Assembly: GCA_035326105.1 (NCBI GenBank)
Contig: DAOKYO010000001.1
Span: 846,800 to 910,799, forward strand
Length of the DNA stretch: 64,000 nt
Reading direction: 5' to 3'
DNA from: Bacilli bacterium
GTDB lineage: Bacteria; Bacillota_I; Bacilli_A; RFN20; CAG-826
Made by a program: the position numbers and the translations under genes. The notes beneath the pieces are model-generated. The model saw only the letters and a program-made list of their open reading frames with translations. It was not told where the DNA came from and did not search any database. Shown piece after piece: positions 25,429-34,226 of this stretch (positions are counted from its first letter, which is position 1; each line of letters opens with the position of its first letter).

Positions 25429-25443
25429 CATACTCACCTACCT

Positions 25444-25641
25444 TTATAATAAGAATAAATCTATGTCTCTTTGAGTTGCTCTTTTCATTTGTGGTTCATT
25501 GGATAGTGTTTTGACCTCGAGCTCAATCAGCATTGCATATACATCAATATCGAAGTACTCTGTATCCTTTATTGAGATGCCAAGATGAGCAAGGTTATAA
25601 ATGATATTAGCGGTTGTGTTCTGCTCATCTTGTATATCTAC
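25444..25641 (-). CDS. Tail assembly chaperone T extension, made by -1 frameshift
   Basis: No start codon opens this frame. It is entered from the upstream G frame by a -1 shift on CCCAAAG, adding 65 residues (begins VDIQDEQNT, contains NLAHLGISIKDTEYFDID, ends DIDLFLL). G and GT proteins coat the tape measure during tail assembly in lambda-like and many Firmicutes siphophages. The frame ends 16 bp before the tape measure start. Confidence 0.85.
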   Translation of the reverse strand, partial: VDIQDEQNTTANIIYNLAHLGISIKDTEYFDIDVYAMLIELEVKTLSNEPQMKRATQRDIDLFLL

Positions 25642-25973
25642 TTTGGGTCCTGTGTACCTTCATTACCACCTAACATTAGGGTAATTGTATTTGAAATGTT
25701 CTCAAGTTCCTTCACATCAGATAATACGCTAAAATCCAAGTCCATCAAGAACTCATCATAGTTCTTTTTTGTGTATGGCTTATGCAAGATGTAGATAATT
25801 CTAAAAAGAATATCAATGACTAACGCTGCATCCGTTTCATCTTTATTTAAGTTTTCAAGTTTCTTAATGTCACTGAATAACTCGGTTCCAAATACACTAC
25901 GATACGAAATAATAGTAAAAAGTGAAGACCTTAGTTTAAGATCCTCACCTCTTAGATTAATTGTTTTTTCCAT
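25638..25973 (-). CDS. Tail assembly chaperone (G protein)
   Basis: 111 residues, helical and acidic, in the fixed position between tail tube and tape measure. Motifs such as INLRGEDLKLRSSL at the start and LMLGGNEGTQDPK at the end fit the family. ATG 25973 has AGGTG 6 nt upstream; the frame to 25982 lacks a better signal. The final codons contain the slip site used to make the longer GT form. Confidence 0.85.
   Translation of the reverse strand: MEKTINLRGEDLKLRSSLFTIISYRSVFGTELFSDIKKLENLNKDETDAALVIDILFRIIYILHKPYTKKNYDEFLMDLDFSVLSDVKELENISNTITLMLGGNEGTQDPK
25641..25647 (-). promoter_or_regulatory. -1 ribosomal frameshift heptamer CCCAAAG
   Basis: In the G frame the bases read C-CCA-AAG followed directly by TAG (25640-25638). 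This is the X-XXY-YYZ pattern; after a -1 slip the reading continues GTA GAT and stays open to 25444. Confidence 0.85.
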
Positions 25974-25974
25974 A

Positions 25975-26544
25975 CTACACACCTATAACAGGTAAAGTTG
26001 GAACTTGTGCAAAGAACTGTTGATAATTTGTGTCACCAAATTTCGCAATCGTTCTAATCACAGATACGTTTCCAACCTCAATAGGTCTTGCAGTAATTGT
26101 AATACTAACCGCATTCGGTTCGATTGATTCTGCCTTTGTTTTAGTCGCATCACTAACTGGACTTGCAGTACACAAGAAATACCAAATACGTCTTGACTTC
26201 ACATCACCTTGAATTTCATATCCAAGTGCGAATGTTTTAGTTCTATGATTGACAATCTCTACTAGGTTGCCATTAGAATCTCTTGCAAACCCTAAAATAT
26301 CAACTTTGAAATCATCGTCAAGTTCGGTTAACTTTAAGGTAATATTGGATCCGCTACTTGATGCTAAGGTTGCGACAATTTTATCATCTGCGTAAACATC
26401 AGTTTTACCTGCAATGACTTCTGCACTAAGTTCTTGAGCTCCGTGTAGTTTCTTAGGTGTACCAAAGTCCCAAGTATCATCTTCGGTTGGTGTTGCAATT
26501 GCATAATGGACGTTCTTAAGTCCAAATGTTACTTTATTGCTCAT
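25975..26544 (-). CDS. Major tail protein, phi13 type
   Basis: 189 residues starting MSNKVTFGLKNVHYAIATPT, the opening of phi13-family tail tube proteins, with GAQELSAEVIAGKTDVYADD and an ALGYEIQGDVKSRRIWYF segment. It polymerises into the tail tube. The GGAGGAA site lies in the end of the preceding gene. Confidence 0.92.
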   Translation of the reverse strand: MSNKVTFGLKNVHYAIATPTEDDTWDFGTPKKLHGAQELSAEVIAGKTDVYADDKIVATLASSSGSNITLKLTELDDDFKVDILGFARDSNGNLVEIVNHRTKTFALGYEIQGDVKSRRIWYFLCTASPVSDATKTKAESIEPNAVSITITARPIEVGNVSVIRTIAKFGDTNYQQFFAQVPTLPVIGV

Positions 26545-26887
26545 TTTTATATTCCTCCATCTTTATTTCATATATTCGATAAATGCCAGTATCAATTAGT
26601 GAATATTCGCTAATCATTCTAAAATCAATACCTGCATTTTGTAATACTTCTTCTAAACTAGATTCAATCGTTGTATCTTTTGTTTTGGTCACAAGCGTGA
26701 TTTGAATCGTCACTTGCTTAATTAAATACGAATCATCTGCATAGACTTTTGGATTTTTATTCAATTCCTGGTAGACGATAAAAGGTGGTTCAGCATTATC
26801 AGTTACATAAAGAGCATAATGAACATTACCTGGTATGACTTCGTTAAGGAGTCCATAAACGTATGTTAATCTTTCTTTAGTTTCCAC
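26534..26887 (-). CDS. Tail terminator-type minor structural protein
   Basis: 117 residues in the position of tail completion/terminator proteins, with a mixed alpha/beta pattern (YVYGLLNEVIPGNVHYALYV, QVTIQITLVTKT). I start at GTG 26887, which has AGGAGG upstream, not at ATG 26908. It overlaps the previous gene by 11 nt. Confidence 0.75.
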   Translation of the reverse strand: METKERLTYVYGLLNEVIPGNVHYALYVTDNAEPPFIVYQELNKNPKVYADDSYLIKQVTIQITLVTKTKDTTIESSLEEVLQNAGIDFRMISEYSLIDTGIYRIYEIKMEEYKNEQ

Positions 26888-27254
26888 GTATAATCCTCCT
26901 GATATCATCCATCATTTTTGGTGTAAAGTAGTCAAATGCAGGTCTCATGAATGGTCTTGCAGCGACATACTTTCCACTCTTATGTTGAAAACCAAATTCA
27001 ATCAAATGAACCAATCTACCCTTTTCTTTTGCATGGATAACGATTGTTTTCGTGTGACCTTCACCAATGTCAGTCTTTATAAACTCATCGGCCATCGCAT
27101 CTTTTCTACCACTTCTTGGTGTGTTAGAAATGACATACTCTAGTATCAAGGTTGCTGTTTCATCAAGTTTCTGTTCAAGTTCCTTTTTAACTGATTCTGC
27201 ATATTCTGATATTTCATGATTTATTTCATCGACAAAGTCATTCAACGTAGCCAT
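26877..27254 (-). CDS. HK97 gp10-like head-tail connector
   Basis: 125 residues: a charged N-terminal helix (YAESVKKELEQKL), YVISNTPRSGRKDAM, an EFGFQHKSGKYVAARPFM segment and a C-terminal helix, as in HK97 gp10-family tail proteins. It lies between the head closure gene and the tail terminator gene. Confidence 0.88.
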   Translation of the reverse strand: MATLNDFVDEINHEISEYAESVKKELEQKLDETATLILEYVISNTPRSGRKDAMADEFIKTDIGEGHTKTIVIHAKEKGRLVHLIEFGFQHKSGKYVAARPFMRPAFDYFTPKMMDDIRRIIRGN

Positions 27255-27576
27255 TTATATCACTTACCTTTATATTCGTTTCCATCAAATAAAGTTCTAA
27301 AAACTGTCCTTGTAGATATGTTCGTTCAATCTGATAAATCAAGTCATCGATGATTGCGTACTTGCTGCCGTCATACAAGAAGCTTTGAATCTTAAGTGCC
27401 ATGTCTACTTTGTATTCGTTCTTCTTACTTTCATAATACTCTTTAGAAGTTACTGACTTTGAAATGCCAATGACTTCTTTTTTAGAAATGAAACCATAAC
27501 CTTGATTGCCGATCTCATCTTTAACTAATGTGATCTTTAATAAAGTCAGTCGAATATTAGGACTACTCGGAAACAT
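27238..27576 (-). CDS. Head-tail adaptor (SPP1 gp16/phage stopper-like)
   Basis: 112 residues, beta-rich (KEVIGISKSVTSKEYYESKK, KYAIIDDLIYQIERTY), matching head-closure adaptors in position and general pattern. GTGG lies about 8 nt before ATG 27576; the frame to 27588 starts in the preceding gene. Confidence 0.75.
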   Translation of the reverse strand: MFPSSPNIRLTLLKITLVKDEIGNQGYGFISKKEVIGISKSVTSKEYYESKKNEYKVDMALKIQSFLYDGSKYAIIDDLIYQIERTYLQGQFLELYLMETNIKVSDINGYVE

Positions 27577-27853
27577 GATAATCACCACTTGATAATGCTA
27601 GTTGATTCAAGAGCATGTCAAAACTCTTTGGTAAATCTTTAACAGAACCATCTGCTTTAAACCCAAAGAAGGTCTTGCAGTAAATAACCACTAGCGAATG
27701 AGCTAATGGATGGTTATCTACAACTGCTGTTGTAATCCCTGTGGATACGAGTAAGTTTTTACATGCACTGATATGATTATTTAATTCATCATCAGCATAT
27801 GTTTCACTGATTGGAATCAATAATGATTTTTTTACTGTTTCAAGTAGTCCCAT
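27563..27853 (-). CDS. Head-tail connector (gp6/gp15-like)
   Basis: 96 residues, helical, beginning MGLLETVKKSLLIPISETYA with DELNNHISACKNLL, the pattern of small adaptor proteins (gp6-like, DNA-packaging) that bind the portal. It follows the capsid gene by 25 bp. Confidence 0.85.
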   Translation of the reverse strand: MGLLETVKKSLLIPISETYADDELNNHISACKNLLVSTGITTAVVDNHPLAHSLVVIYCKTFFGFKADGSVKDLPKSFDMLLNQLALSSGDYHVSE

Positions 27854-27878
27854 ATTCTAACCTCTATTCTATCGGTAC

Positions 27879-29006
27879 TTAGGCTTTCTTTTTAACTCTT
27901 AAGAAGCCTTTATAGCCTACAACGTTACCGCCTGTAAATACGGACGCTTTGTAGCAAATGATGCCATCTTTAAACTTGTAATCATTAGACTTGCTAATCT
28001 CAACAGGTGAGAAAACAGGCACTTCATAGTTAAGTAAGGATCCATATGCAAGACCATATTCTCCAGCTGCAGTGTTTGTATCTGAAATAGCCTTACAATG
28101 AGAATTAATGATATATGGAATACCATCAATTGTGTTGTTGATGTAGTCAATCGTGTGGACTTTTCTACCTTCTGCAGTACGTAATCCAGCAAATGCTCTT
28201 AAATCATTCTTGTTAAGGATTAAGTATGCTCCACCTTCGACTTCTTCATCACCACCATAAGCAAAGATGATATCATCTAAAGTTGAGTCGGTAATTGAGG
28301 TGATTTCTAAATCAGCAGTATCAGATAGAGCGATTGCCTTATCACTAAAGATGCCTGTGAATGTATTGGATGTACCTGGTCCTCTTAGGATTTGTTCACT
28401 AATCTTCTTTTTAAGTGATAGATTAATGTTCTTTAAGACTTCAGCTTGATAAGGTAAGTTAGGAAGTTTTTCTAACTCTTCAGTGATTTCTGTATAAGCA
28501 GTAACTTTCACCTTAGTGATTGTTAAATAACCATACTCAGGTTCTGTTTCTGAATAAGGCTCACCCTCTCCAGTTAAACCAGCAATACCACTACCTTTAA
28601 CAAATGACTTCTTGTAGGTTTCCCCACCATTTAAGTTCACAACTTTTACCTTATCCACTAATGCAGATACTTGTGCAAATGGATGCGGTGCAATACCATC
28701 GGCAATGTGTTCAGGTAATAGAATCTCTTCACTTGAAACTTGAACGACTCTACTTTCTCTTAAGTTCTTACCACGTGTTTCTAATTGATCTTTGTCCACA
28801 TGATTAGATCTTTCAGTAACAACAGGGTTGATTTTTGTTTTATTTTGAATAGCGAGCTTTCTTTCGATTGTATCTTTCTCTTTATTGAGTTCATCAACTT
28901 CAGCTTCTAATTGTTCTAACACTTCGAGTGTTACTTCCGCACCAATCAAACCTTTGATTTCAGTGATGCGTGCTTTAATTTCATTACTTCTTTTTTCTAA
29001 ATTCAT
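27879..29006 (-). CDS. HK97-fold major capsid protein
   Basis: 375 residues. An N-terminal scaffold-like coiled coil (about 1-75) precedes the capsid fold: GEGEPYSETEPEYG in the extended loop region, AYTEITEELEKL, LRGPGTSNTFTGIF and a C-terminal FKDGIICYKASVFTGGNVVG segment. The first part is presumably cut off by the upstream protease, as in HK97. Confidence 0.95.
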   Translation of the reverse strand: MNLEKRSNEIKARITEIKGLIGAEVTLEVLEQLEAEVDELNKEKDTIERKLAIQNKTKINPVVTERSNHVDKDQLETRGKNLRESRVVQVSSEEILLPEHIADGIAPHPFAQVSALVDKVKVVNLNGGETYKKSFVKGSGIAGLTGEGEPYSETEPEYGYLTITKVKVTAYTEITEELEKLPNLPYQAEVLKNINLSLKKKISEQILRGPGTSNTFTGIFSDKAIALSDTADLEITSITDSTLDDIIFAYGGDEEVEGGAYLILNKNDLRAFAGLRTAEGRKVHTIDYINNTIDGIPYIINSHCKAISDTNTAAGEYGLAYGSLLNYEVPVFSPVEISKSNDYKFKDGIICYKASVFTGGNVVGYKGFLRVKKKA

Positions 29007-29010
29007 CTTC

Positions 29011-29607
29011 TTATTCTCCTATTTTTATTTTCAAATTTAGTTTTCTTCTTATAAGCTCAGCCTTCATATTTTTCTCTGCTAAATCCATAGTCTTTAGTTC
29101 TAAGTCCATAGCCTCTAAAGAACGAGCATAAATCGAAGTCTTATCATAAGCGGGTGTGTCAACGATTGAAACATCATATAAACGTTCAATCTTTCTGATA
29201 GTTCTTTTTGGAATATCACCATCACGATTCCATTCCTGTTCACTTACAACAAATGCAAAGCTCATCTTATCCAACAAGCCTGATTTGACCATCTTAAAAA
29301 TATCTTGATTGCTTTGTGTATCTAGTAACTCAGCTCTAACCTTTAATCCGACATCATCACTTGTTAAAGTAAGTGAGCCGTTTTTAGTTCGAGCGATGAT
29401 TAAAAATGAGTCCATGTGGTTATACTTCATTGGCACATCTTTGATTGCTGCATCAGTGATTGCACTTCTACTAATGCTTTCGATAAACCCATAGGATTCA
29501 TCACCTATTAAAGTGGGTTCATCATAAACGATCGCATAACCCTCTAAGATCATCTTGTCATCAGTTTCTTCTAGCCTAACTTCTGCTATTCTGGTTTCCT
29601 TCTTCAT
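29011..29607 (-). CDS. HK97-type prohead protease
   Basis: 198 residues with the U35-family core: EGYAIVYDEPTLIGD at the start, MKYNHMDSFLIIAR (catalytic His), and KMSFAFVVSEQEW (Ser in the SFAF motif). It processes the capsid precursor. The start overlaps the end of the small gene upstream by 4 nt. Confidence 0.93.
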   Translation of the reverse strand: MKKETRIAEVRLEETDDKMILEGYAIVYDEPTLIGDESYGFIESISRSAITDAAIKDVPMKYNHMDSFLIIARTKNGSLTLTSDDVGLKVRAELLDTQSNQDIFKMVKSGLLDKMSFAFVVSEQEWNRDGDIPKRTIRKIERLYDVSIVDTPAYDKTSIYARSLEAMDLELKTMDLAEKNMKAELIRRKLNLKIKIGE

Positions 29608-29798
29608 CGTTTTTCGACCTCCTTAGGTTTTGCTACTTGTTTTTCATACACGTATTCAAGCTCATTGTCCTTATATGAAAATTCACTAATCTTGTGTGTC
29701 TTACAAAAGGTTTCGATTGTATTAATCTTGTCTTTCTGTTCCTCTAAGACCGTATTTAATACATCTTTTGAAACCTTACCGTTAATTGTTACCTTCAT
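29604..29798 (-). CDS. Small protein between portal and protease
   Basis: 64 residues, charged and helical (VLEEQKDKINTIETF, YVYEKQVAKPKEVEKR). It overlaps the portal gene end by 17 nt and the protease start by 4 nt, so it is translated with them. No family recognised; many siphophages have a small gene here. Confidence 0.6.
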   Translation of the reverse strand: MKVTINGKVSKDVLNTVLEEQKDKINTIETFCKTHKISEFSYKDNELEYVYEKQVAKPKEVEKR

Positions 29799-30996
29799 TT
29801 AAATCATCCTTCCCTACTTGATATTCGTTTGCCTTAGTAGCATCGACGTAATTGAGTGATTGTAATCTTCTATCACCGTTTTCTACTGGTTCAAGTCCTA
29901 ACAACCCTCTTGATTCATTCAGTGACATAATGCCTAACCCCATGAGCTTTTCAATCGCTGTAACCTTTGTGTTCCAAGATGCGTATTGAAGTCTTTCACT
30001 GTAAAAGATAATCTCTTCACCACGCATGATTTCATTTTGAGTAAGCAAGCCTAAAGAAAAAGCCTCAGACATTTGAATGGCTAAAGGCTCGATGGTTTGT
30101 TCATAAAATGAGTTGAACTCATCTTCTGTATATTTGGAATGAAAGATTGGAACTGATACACCAAAGTAATCTAGGATTTTTGATTGTAAAAACTCTAAGG
30201 TGTCTTTATCAATTAACTTTGGATCTGTTGTTAAAGGTACATAATCACCTTTTAAATCGACAGGAATAATTGAACTGCCTTTATTTCTAATGGACTCTTT
30301 GAGTATCTCGTTAAATGATTCAAGTTGTTTTTTCTTATCTGTTTCACTTAACATAGCACTCATTTTAAGAAGTCCCTTAATCTGCATGGAACTCTTAAGT
30401 GCGTTATCAATTCCTTGAAGCACATTCTCATTAATTTGAATTGTTTTTAAGAGTGCTTCTTGGTCACCTTTAGAACCCGAACCACCAAAGATCTGATTCG
30501 TATGGTAAAACCTTTTAATATGAATAATGTTCTCATATGGAATCGTGAAGGATTCTTCTCTATCAAAGCTGAACTTTAAATAGTAACTACCACCTGAATC
30601 TATGATTGGCTCAACGATGGACGGTTTAAGTGGATATAGTGCTTTGATTTCACCGGTTGAACCATCAAACATAGGATAGATAAATGCATTGTCGTTCATG
30701 AGTAGTGTCGTAATCACCATATAAATAAATTGGTAAGGAGTCATGACCTCATTCGGTTGATGCTTTAAAATAAAAGACAGTTTGCCAGATTTCTCCGTAA
30801 CTGTCTTATCGTTCGCTTTCTTTATATATCGTGGTTTTAGTTTTGCACACTGACTTGCTATCCTATCAATAGCAACCTTTACAACATCAGATTTAGAGAT
30901 ATTAGTACCAAAGCTTGTAAGTGGTAGATTAATTTCGTTGATAAATTTAAAGGACTCAGCTGAGCCCAGTTTTTTCTTTCGTTTAAATATGGCCAT
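29782..30996 (-). CDS. HK97-type portal protein
   Basis: 404 residues: VVKVAIDRIASQCAKLKPRY near the start, FIYMVITTLLMNDNAFIYP, NIIHIKRFYHTNQIFGGSG, a long central helix and SKILDYFGVSVPIFHSKYTE near the wing/crown region. Forms the dodecameric DNA channel at the capsid vertex. Followed (leftward) by protease and capsid; preceded by the HEPN-like insert. Confidence 0.95.
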   Translation of the reverse strand: MAIFKRKKKLGSAESFKFINEINLPLTSFGTNISKSDVVKVAIDRIASQCAKLKPRYIKKANDKTVTEKSGKLSFILKHQPNEVMTPYQFIYMVITTLLMNDNAFIYPMFDGSTGEIKALYPLKPSIVEPIIDSGGSYYLKFSFDREESFTIPYENIIHIKRFYHTNQIFGGSGSKGDQEALLKTIQINENVLQGIDNALKSSMQIKGLLKMSAMLSETDKKKQLESFNEILKESIRNKGSSIIPVDLKGDYVPLTTDPKLIDKDTLEFLQSKILDYFGVSVPIFHSKYTEDEFNSFYEQTIEPLAIQMSEAFSLGLLTQNEIMRGEEIIFYSERLQYASWNTKVTAIEKLMGLGIMSLNESRGLLGLEPVENGDRRLQSLNYVDATKANEYQVGKDDLNEGNN

Positions 30997-31011
30997 TTTG
31001 ACCTCCGATTG

Positions 31012-31635
31012 TTAAGCATTTTTATATCGACCAAGAAGTATTTCAAGTCTATTTTTAATAGTCTTATCTAAATCGATATACTCATTTAAATCATGATTAA
31101 AACCTAAAATAGTCATGAGTTTTATGTAATACACTATTGTCGCATTTATCAATGGCATCAAGTCTTTGTAATAGATATTTGAGTTATTACTCAATTTAGG
31201 CTTTTCTTCAATAGGCATTACAATTATATGGGCATGAAGCTTGTTTCGAAAAGTTCTAACATGATTTAAAACTCCTTCATACTTTTTGATAACATTTGCT
31301 TGAATTTCTTTTCTTAACTCTTGTAAGTCATCATTCTTATCTGGATTATATTCAAGATCAATTAAAATGCTAATTAGTTTTTGTATATTTAAAGATGATT
31401 TTCCTGATTGATCAAGTAGCAACTTATAAATAGTAAGATGTGCGTGTTCAAAGTATATACTAGATTGAAACACTTGATATTTCTCAACCTTGACAGAAAT
31501 GGACTTCAAATATTCTTGCATAAAATAACCAATTATCGCCTCACCTAATAGAGCAATATGAAATGGAAATGCAACACTTATTAAATTATCTAGGTCTAAC
31601 TTTGTAAAATTCTTAAAATCTACTTGTTTATCCAT
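31012..31635 (-). CDS. HEPN-like (AbiU2-type) protein inserted in packaging module
   Basis: 207 residues, all helical. The segment HVRTFRNKLHAHI contains R-N-K-L-H-A-H, the HEPN RNase motif (R, polar, then H after 4-6 residues) as seen in AbiU2-type abortive-infection proteins. It sits between terminase and portal, where no structural gene is expected, so I read it as cargo (a moron) with a likely superinfection or toxin role. AGGTGG lies 5 nt before ATG 31635. Confidence 0.6.
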   Translation of the reverse strand: MDKQVDFKNFTKLDLDNLISVAFPFHIALLGEAIIGYFMQEYLKSISVKVEKYQVFQSSIYFEHAHLTIYKLLLDQSGKSSLNIQKLISILIDLEYNPDKNDDLQELRKEIQANVIKKYEGVLNHVRTFRNKLHAHIIVMPIEEKPKLSNNSNIYYKDLMPLINATIVYYIKLMTILGFNHDLNEYIDLDKTIKNRLEILLGRYKNA

Positions 31636-31660
31636 GATTACCACCTATTCTTTAAAGCAA

Positions 31661-33298
31661 TTATAACATGTTTTCATATTCAAGTTTATATCGATTAAGA
31701 ACTGCATAGGCGATGATGAGTGCTACAGCTCCATCAATCCTTTTATATTTACTTCCAAGTTTTGATGGTTGAATGTTTCCATTGATATCAATCTTAGCTT
31801 GTGTATTTGATAAGTTCCATTTCATAATTGGATTATTGTTGTAGATCACATTACCATTTTTTAGATCAGCTTCTAATTGTTTCATTGGTTCTGATAAAGA
31901 ATAAATCCCTTGTCTGACCTTCTCCATTTCAAAACCTAAGTCTTCCATTTCTTTAGTCCAGTACTGACTATTCCATGGATCATACCCAACCCATAAAGGT
32001 CTAATCTCATAGGTTCTTATCATTGTTAGAAACCACTGTGTCACAAGTGTGAAGTCATTTTGATTACCTTCAGTTACAGTAATTAATCCTCTTTGAACCC
32101 ATATATCATAGGGTACATTATCCTCTTCTTTTCTACGTTTAATTACTTCACTTGGCATAAAAAATTGTGGAATAACATACTTCTTACCATCTTTAATTAA
32201 TAATAAGAGTGCAACTGTAAGGTCGGTTGTTGATGATAAGTCAACACCACCAATAGCGTAACTGTTTCTTAGCTCATTGATGTCATAGGTTGTTTCATTA
32301 TTTAAATCATTATAAGTCAACCATGATCCTTGTTCTAACTGTTTAACATTGAAGTCTTTACAAAGCATCGTAACTCGTGTTGCTAAGTCGTGTCTGGATT
32401 TATTCATTAAATCCTCAAGATATGAGTAAGTCTTAACAGTACCTAAGCTTGGGTTACTTTTTTGCCATGTACTTTTATCTTCATATATTTCATTAATTGA
32501 GTCTTGAGTATATAACCAGGGAAGTACACGTTCATCGTGGATCTCCCCTTTGATCATTTTTCTAACATAATCAAGTTTACTATCTAAGAAACCACCGACT
32601 GTATTACCTTCAGTTGTAATGATGAAAATCAAAGGTTCTTCTTTGGTAGATTGACTTTGCTTGATGGCATCATAGACTTTCGAATCAGTCATTTCATGAA
32701 CCTCATCAATACATCCAACCTCTATATTGTAGCCATCCTTGTTTCTAGATTGTGCAGATAGTTTTTTTATCTTGTTTTTCGTTTTTGGCGAGTAAATATG
32801 AAAGATATTCTTTTTACTTCTTTTTGCATTCGATAGAGCTTTTGAACCTTCTCTCATGTTATTGATTTCTTCAAATAGGATATTCGCTTGTTCAGATGTA
32901 TTAGATGCACATACGATATCAACTCCACCTTTAGATAAGAAAAACTCAGCTAAATCAATACCTGCAATGAATGTTGTCTTACCATTCTTTCTAGCAATCA
33001 ACAATAATACTTCATTGAATCTTCTTAAATTAGTATCTGCCATTTTAAATCCATAAGCAGTTTGAAGTACTGCTTTCTCCCAAAGTTCAAGAATAAATGG
33101 TTCTCCGTTAAATGGACTTTTAGTATGTTTGCAGAAAGTTTCTATAAACTCGATTCGTGTATTTCCAGGACGTTCATCAAAAGTGTATCTAGGATTATCC
33201 ATATCTTTAATAAGTGATTCAAGGACTGTTAGTAATTCTTTACCAACTTTTATTTTGCCCTTTTGAATCTCATTGTAATACATTAATAAATAGTTCAT
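31661..33298 (-). CDS. Terminase large subunit
   Basis: 545 residues. ATPase: Walker A ARKNGKTT (102-109) and Walker B VGCIDEVHEM (194-203), with a coupling motif in FIITTEGN. Nuclease: GVDLSSTTDLTV around 345-357 and GYDPWNSQYW further on, ending with a KRIDGAVALIIAYA helix. It cuts and pumps DNA into the prohead. Overlaps the small subunit by 4 nt (ATGA). Confidence 0.95.
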   Translation of the reverse strand: MNYLLMYYNEIQKGKIKVGKELLTVLESLIKDMDNPRYTFDERPGNTRIEFIETFCKHTKSPFNGEPFILELWEKAVLQTAYGFKMADTNLRRFNEVLLLIARKNGKTTFIAGIDLAEFFLSKGGVDIVCASNTSEQANILFEEINNMREGSKALSNAKRSKKNIFHIYSPKTKNKIKKLSAQSRNKDGYNIEVGCIDEVHEMTDSKVYDAIKQSQSTKEEPLIFIITTEGNTVGGFLDSKLDYVRKMIKGEIHDERVLPWLYTQDSINEIYEDKSTWQKSNPSLGTVKTYSYLEDLMNKSRHDLATRVTMLCKDFNVKQLEQGSWLTYNDLNNETTYDINELRNSYAIGGVDLSSTTDLTVALLLLIKDGKKYVIPQFFMPSEVIKRRKEEDNVPYDIWVQRGLITVTEGNQNDFTLVTQWFLTMIRTYEIRPLWVGYDPWNSQYWTKEMEDLGFEMEKVRQGIYSLSEPMKQLEADLKNGNVIYNNNPIMKWNLSNTQAKIDINGNIQPSKLGSKYKRIDGAVALIIAYAVLNRYKLEYENML

Positions 33299-33630
33299 TC
33301 TGACATTCTGCCTATGAACTTGTCAAATTCATCATCTTCATCAATTATGTTTTTACCCATAATGGAATTAAGTGTTTTGATGACTGTTCCATATGCATTC
33401 ACTAGTTTCGTGTAATACTTGGCTGCTTCAGTTTGACGTTGTGCACCTTTTTTAGAAATCTGCACTGCACCATATTTTCTAATTTGGTTTTGAAGTGATT
33501 CTAATTGAACTCTCATAAAAGCTGCTTCATTGATTAAATTATCCACAAGTTCACTCTTTGATTGTTCAACTGATAAAAAGAGCGTCTTTAATCTTTCATA
33601 TTCAATTTGTACTTTATCAATCACTGCCAT
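33295..33630 (-). CDS. Terminase small subunit, P27 family
   Basis: 111 residues, helical, with the P27-type pattern: EYERLKTLFLSV, then LQNQIRKYGAVQISKKGAQR and TKLVNAYGTVIKTLNSIMG. It recognises the packaging site and recruits the large subunit. ATG 33630 has GTGAG upstream; GTG 33639 is the alternative. Confidence 0.88.
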   Translation of the reverse strand: MAVIDKVQIEYERLKTLFLSVEQSKSELVDNLINEAAFMRVQLESLQNQIRKYGAVQISKKGAQRQTEAAKYYTKLVNAYGTVIKTLNSIMGKNIIDEDDEFDKFIGRMSE

Positions 33631-33685
33631 ATTGTTCACTCACTTTCAATGAAAATAAAAAGCCACCGTAGTGACTTGATAATTT

Positions 33686-34123
33686 TTAGAAATTCTCTAT
33701 ATCCTTTAAATATTTATTAACATATTCTTCATACTTTAAGTTGCCATTAAGATTATACTTCTCATAAATTGCTTCACTAATCTTGTTTAAAAGAGGAATT
33801 AACTCAAAGTTCAAATCGCCTATGACTTTCAGATTTTGCTTATTTTTATCATCAGAATGAACAATCTCATTTCTAAATTCTCTAACCTTGAGCCATTCTT
33901 CGTTTGTTAAGTTGTAACGGTGATTAGCTTCCCAAAGTTTGCGTGCTTGAAGAAGTGCTGATTGATACATCAGGTGATTCAAATCTGCATATGATGGATA
34001 TTCATTAATGAATTTTATATTAGTTAATTTTGATTCAATAAACTTCTTTTCTATCTTTTCAGTGATCCCATGAGTTAGTAATAAGACATTTAAGAAACTT
34101 TTTTCTAGGTCTTGCATAATCAT
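33686..34123 (-). CDS. HEPN-like protein, paralogue A
   Basis: 145 residues, helical. Its centre QARKLWEANHRYNLTNEEWL and VREFRNEIVHSDD give an R-x4-H HEPN-type motif (RNEIVH), then LKVIGDLNFELIPLLNKI. It is clearly related to the gene at 34227-34673. I start at ATG 34123 (GGAGG upstream) and not at 34279, since the extra 52 codons run through the G+C-rich candidate cos segment. It lies between that segment and the terminase small subunit. RNase or antiphage function is inferred from the motif only. Confidence 0.6.
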   Translation of the reverse strand: MIMQDLEKSFLNVLLLTHGITEKIEKKFIESKLTNIKFINEYPSYADLNHLMYQSALLQARKLWEANHRYNLTNEEWLKVREFRNEIVHSDDKNKQNLKVIGDLNFELIPLLNKISEAIYEKYNLNGNLKYEEYVNKYLKDIENF

Positions 34124-34226
34124 TTTGTCCTCCAAGATCTGAATTTTCAAAAAATCAGGCTTCCATTTTTTAAAGGCCCACCCATGCGGTACCCCTTGAG
34201 ATGATGTTAGAGCGCACTGGGGGGGA
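34124..34226. other. Candidate cos/packaging site
   Basis: A 103-bp non-coding gap between two genes, with the highest local G+C of the prophage: a seven-G run on the plus strand near 34219-34225, AAGGCCCACCCATGCGG, GGTACC and GAGCGCACTG. It lies between HNH endonuclease and terminase, the usual place of cos in HK97-type phages whose packaging uses an HNH protein. Confidence 0.5.
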
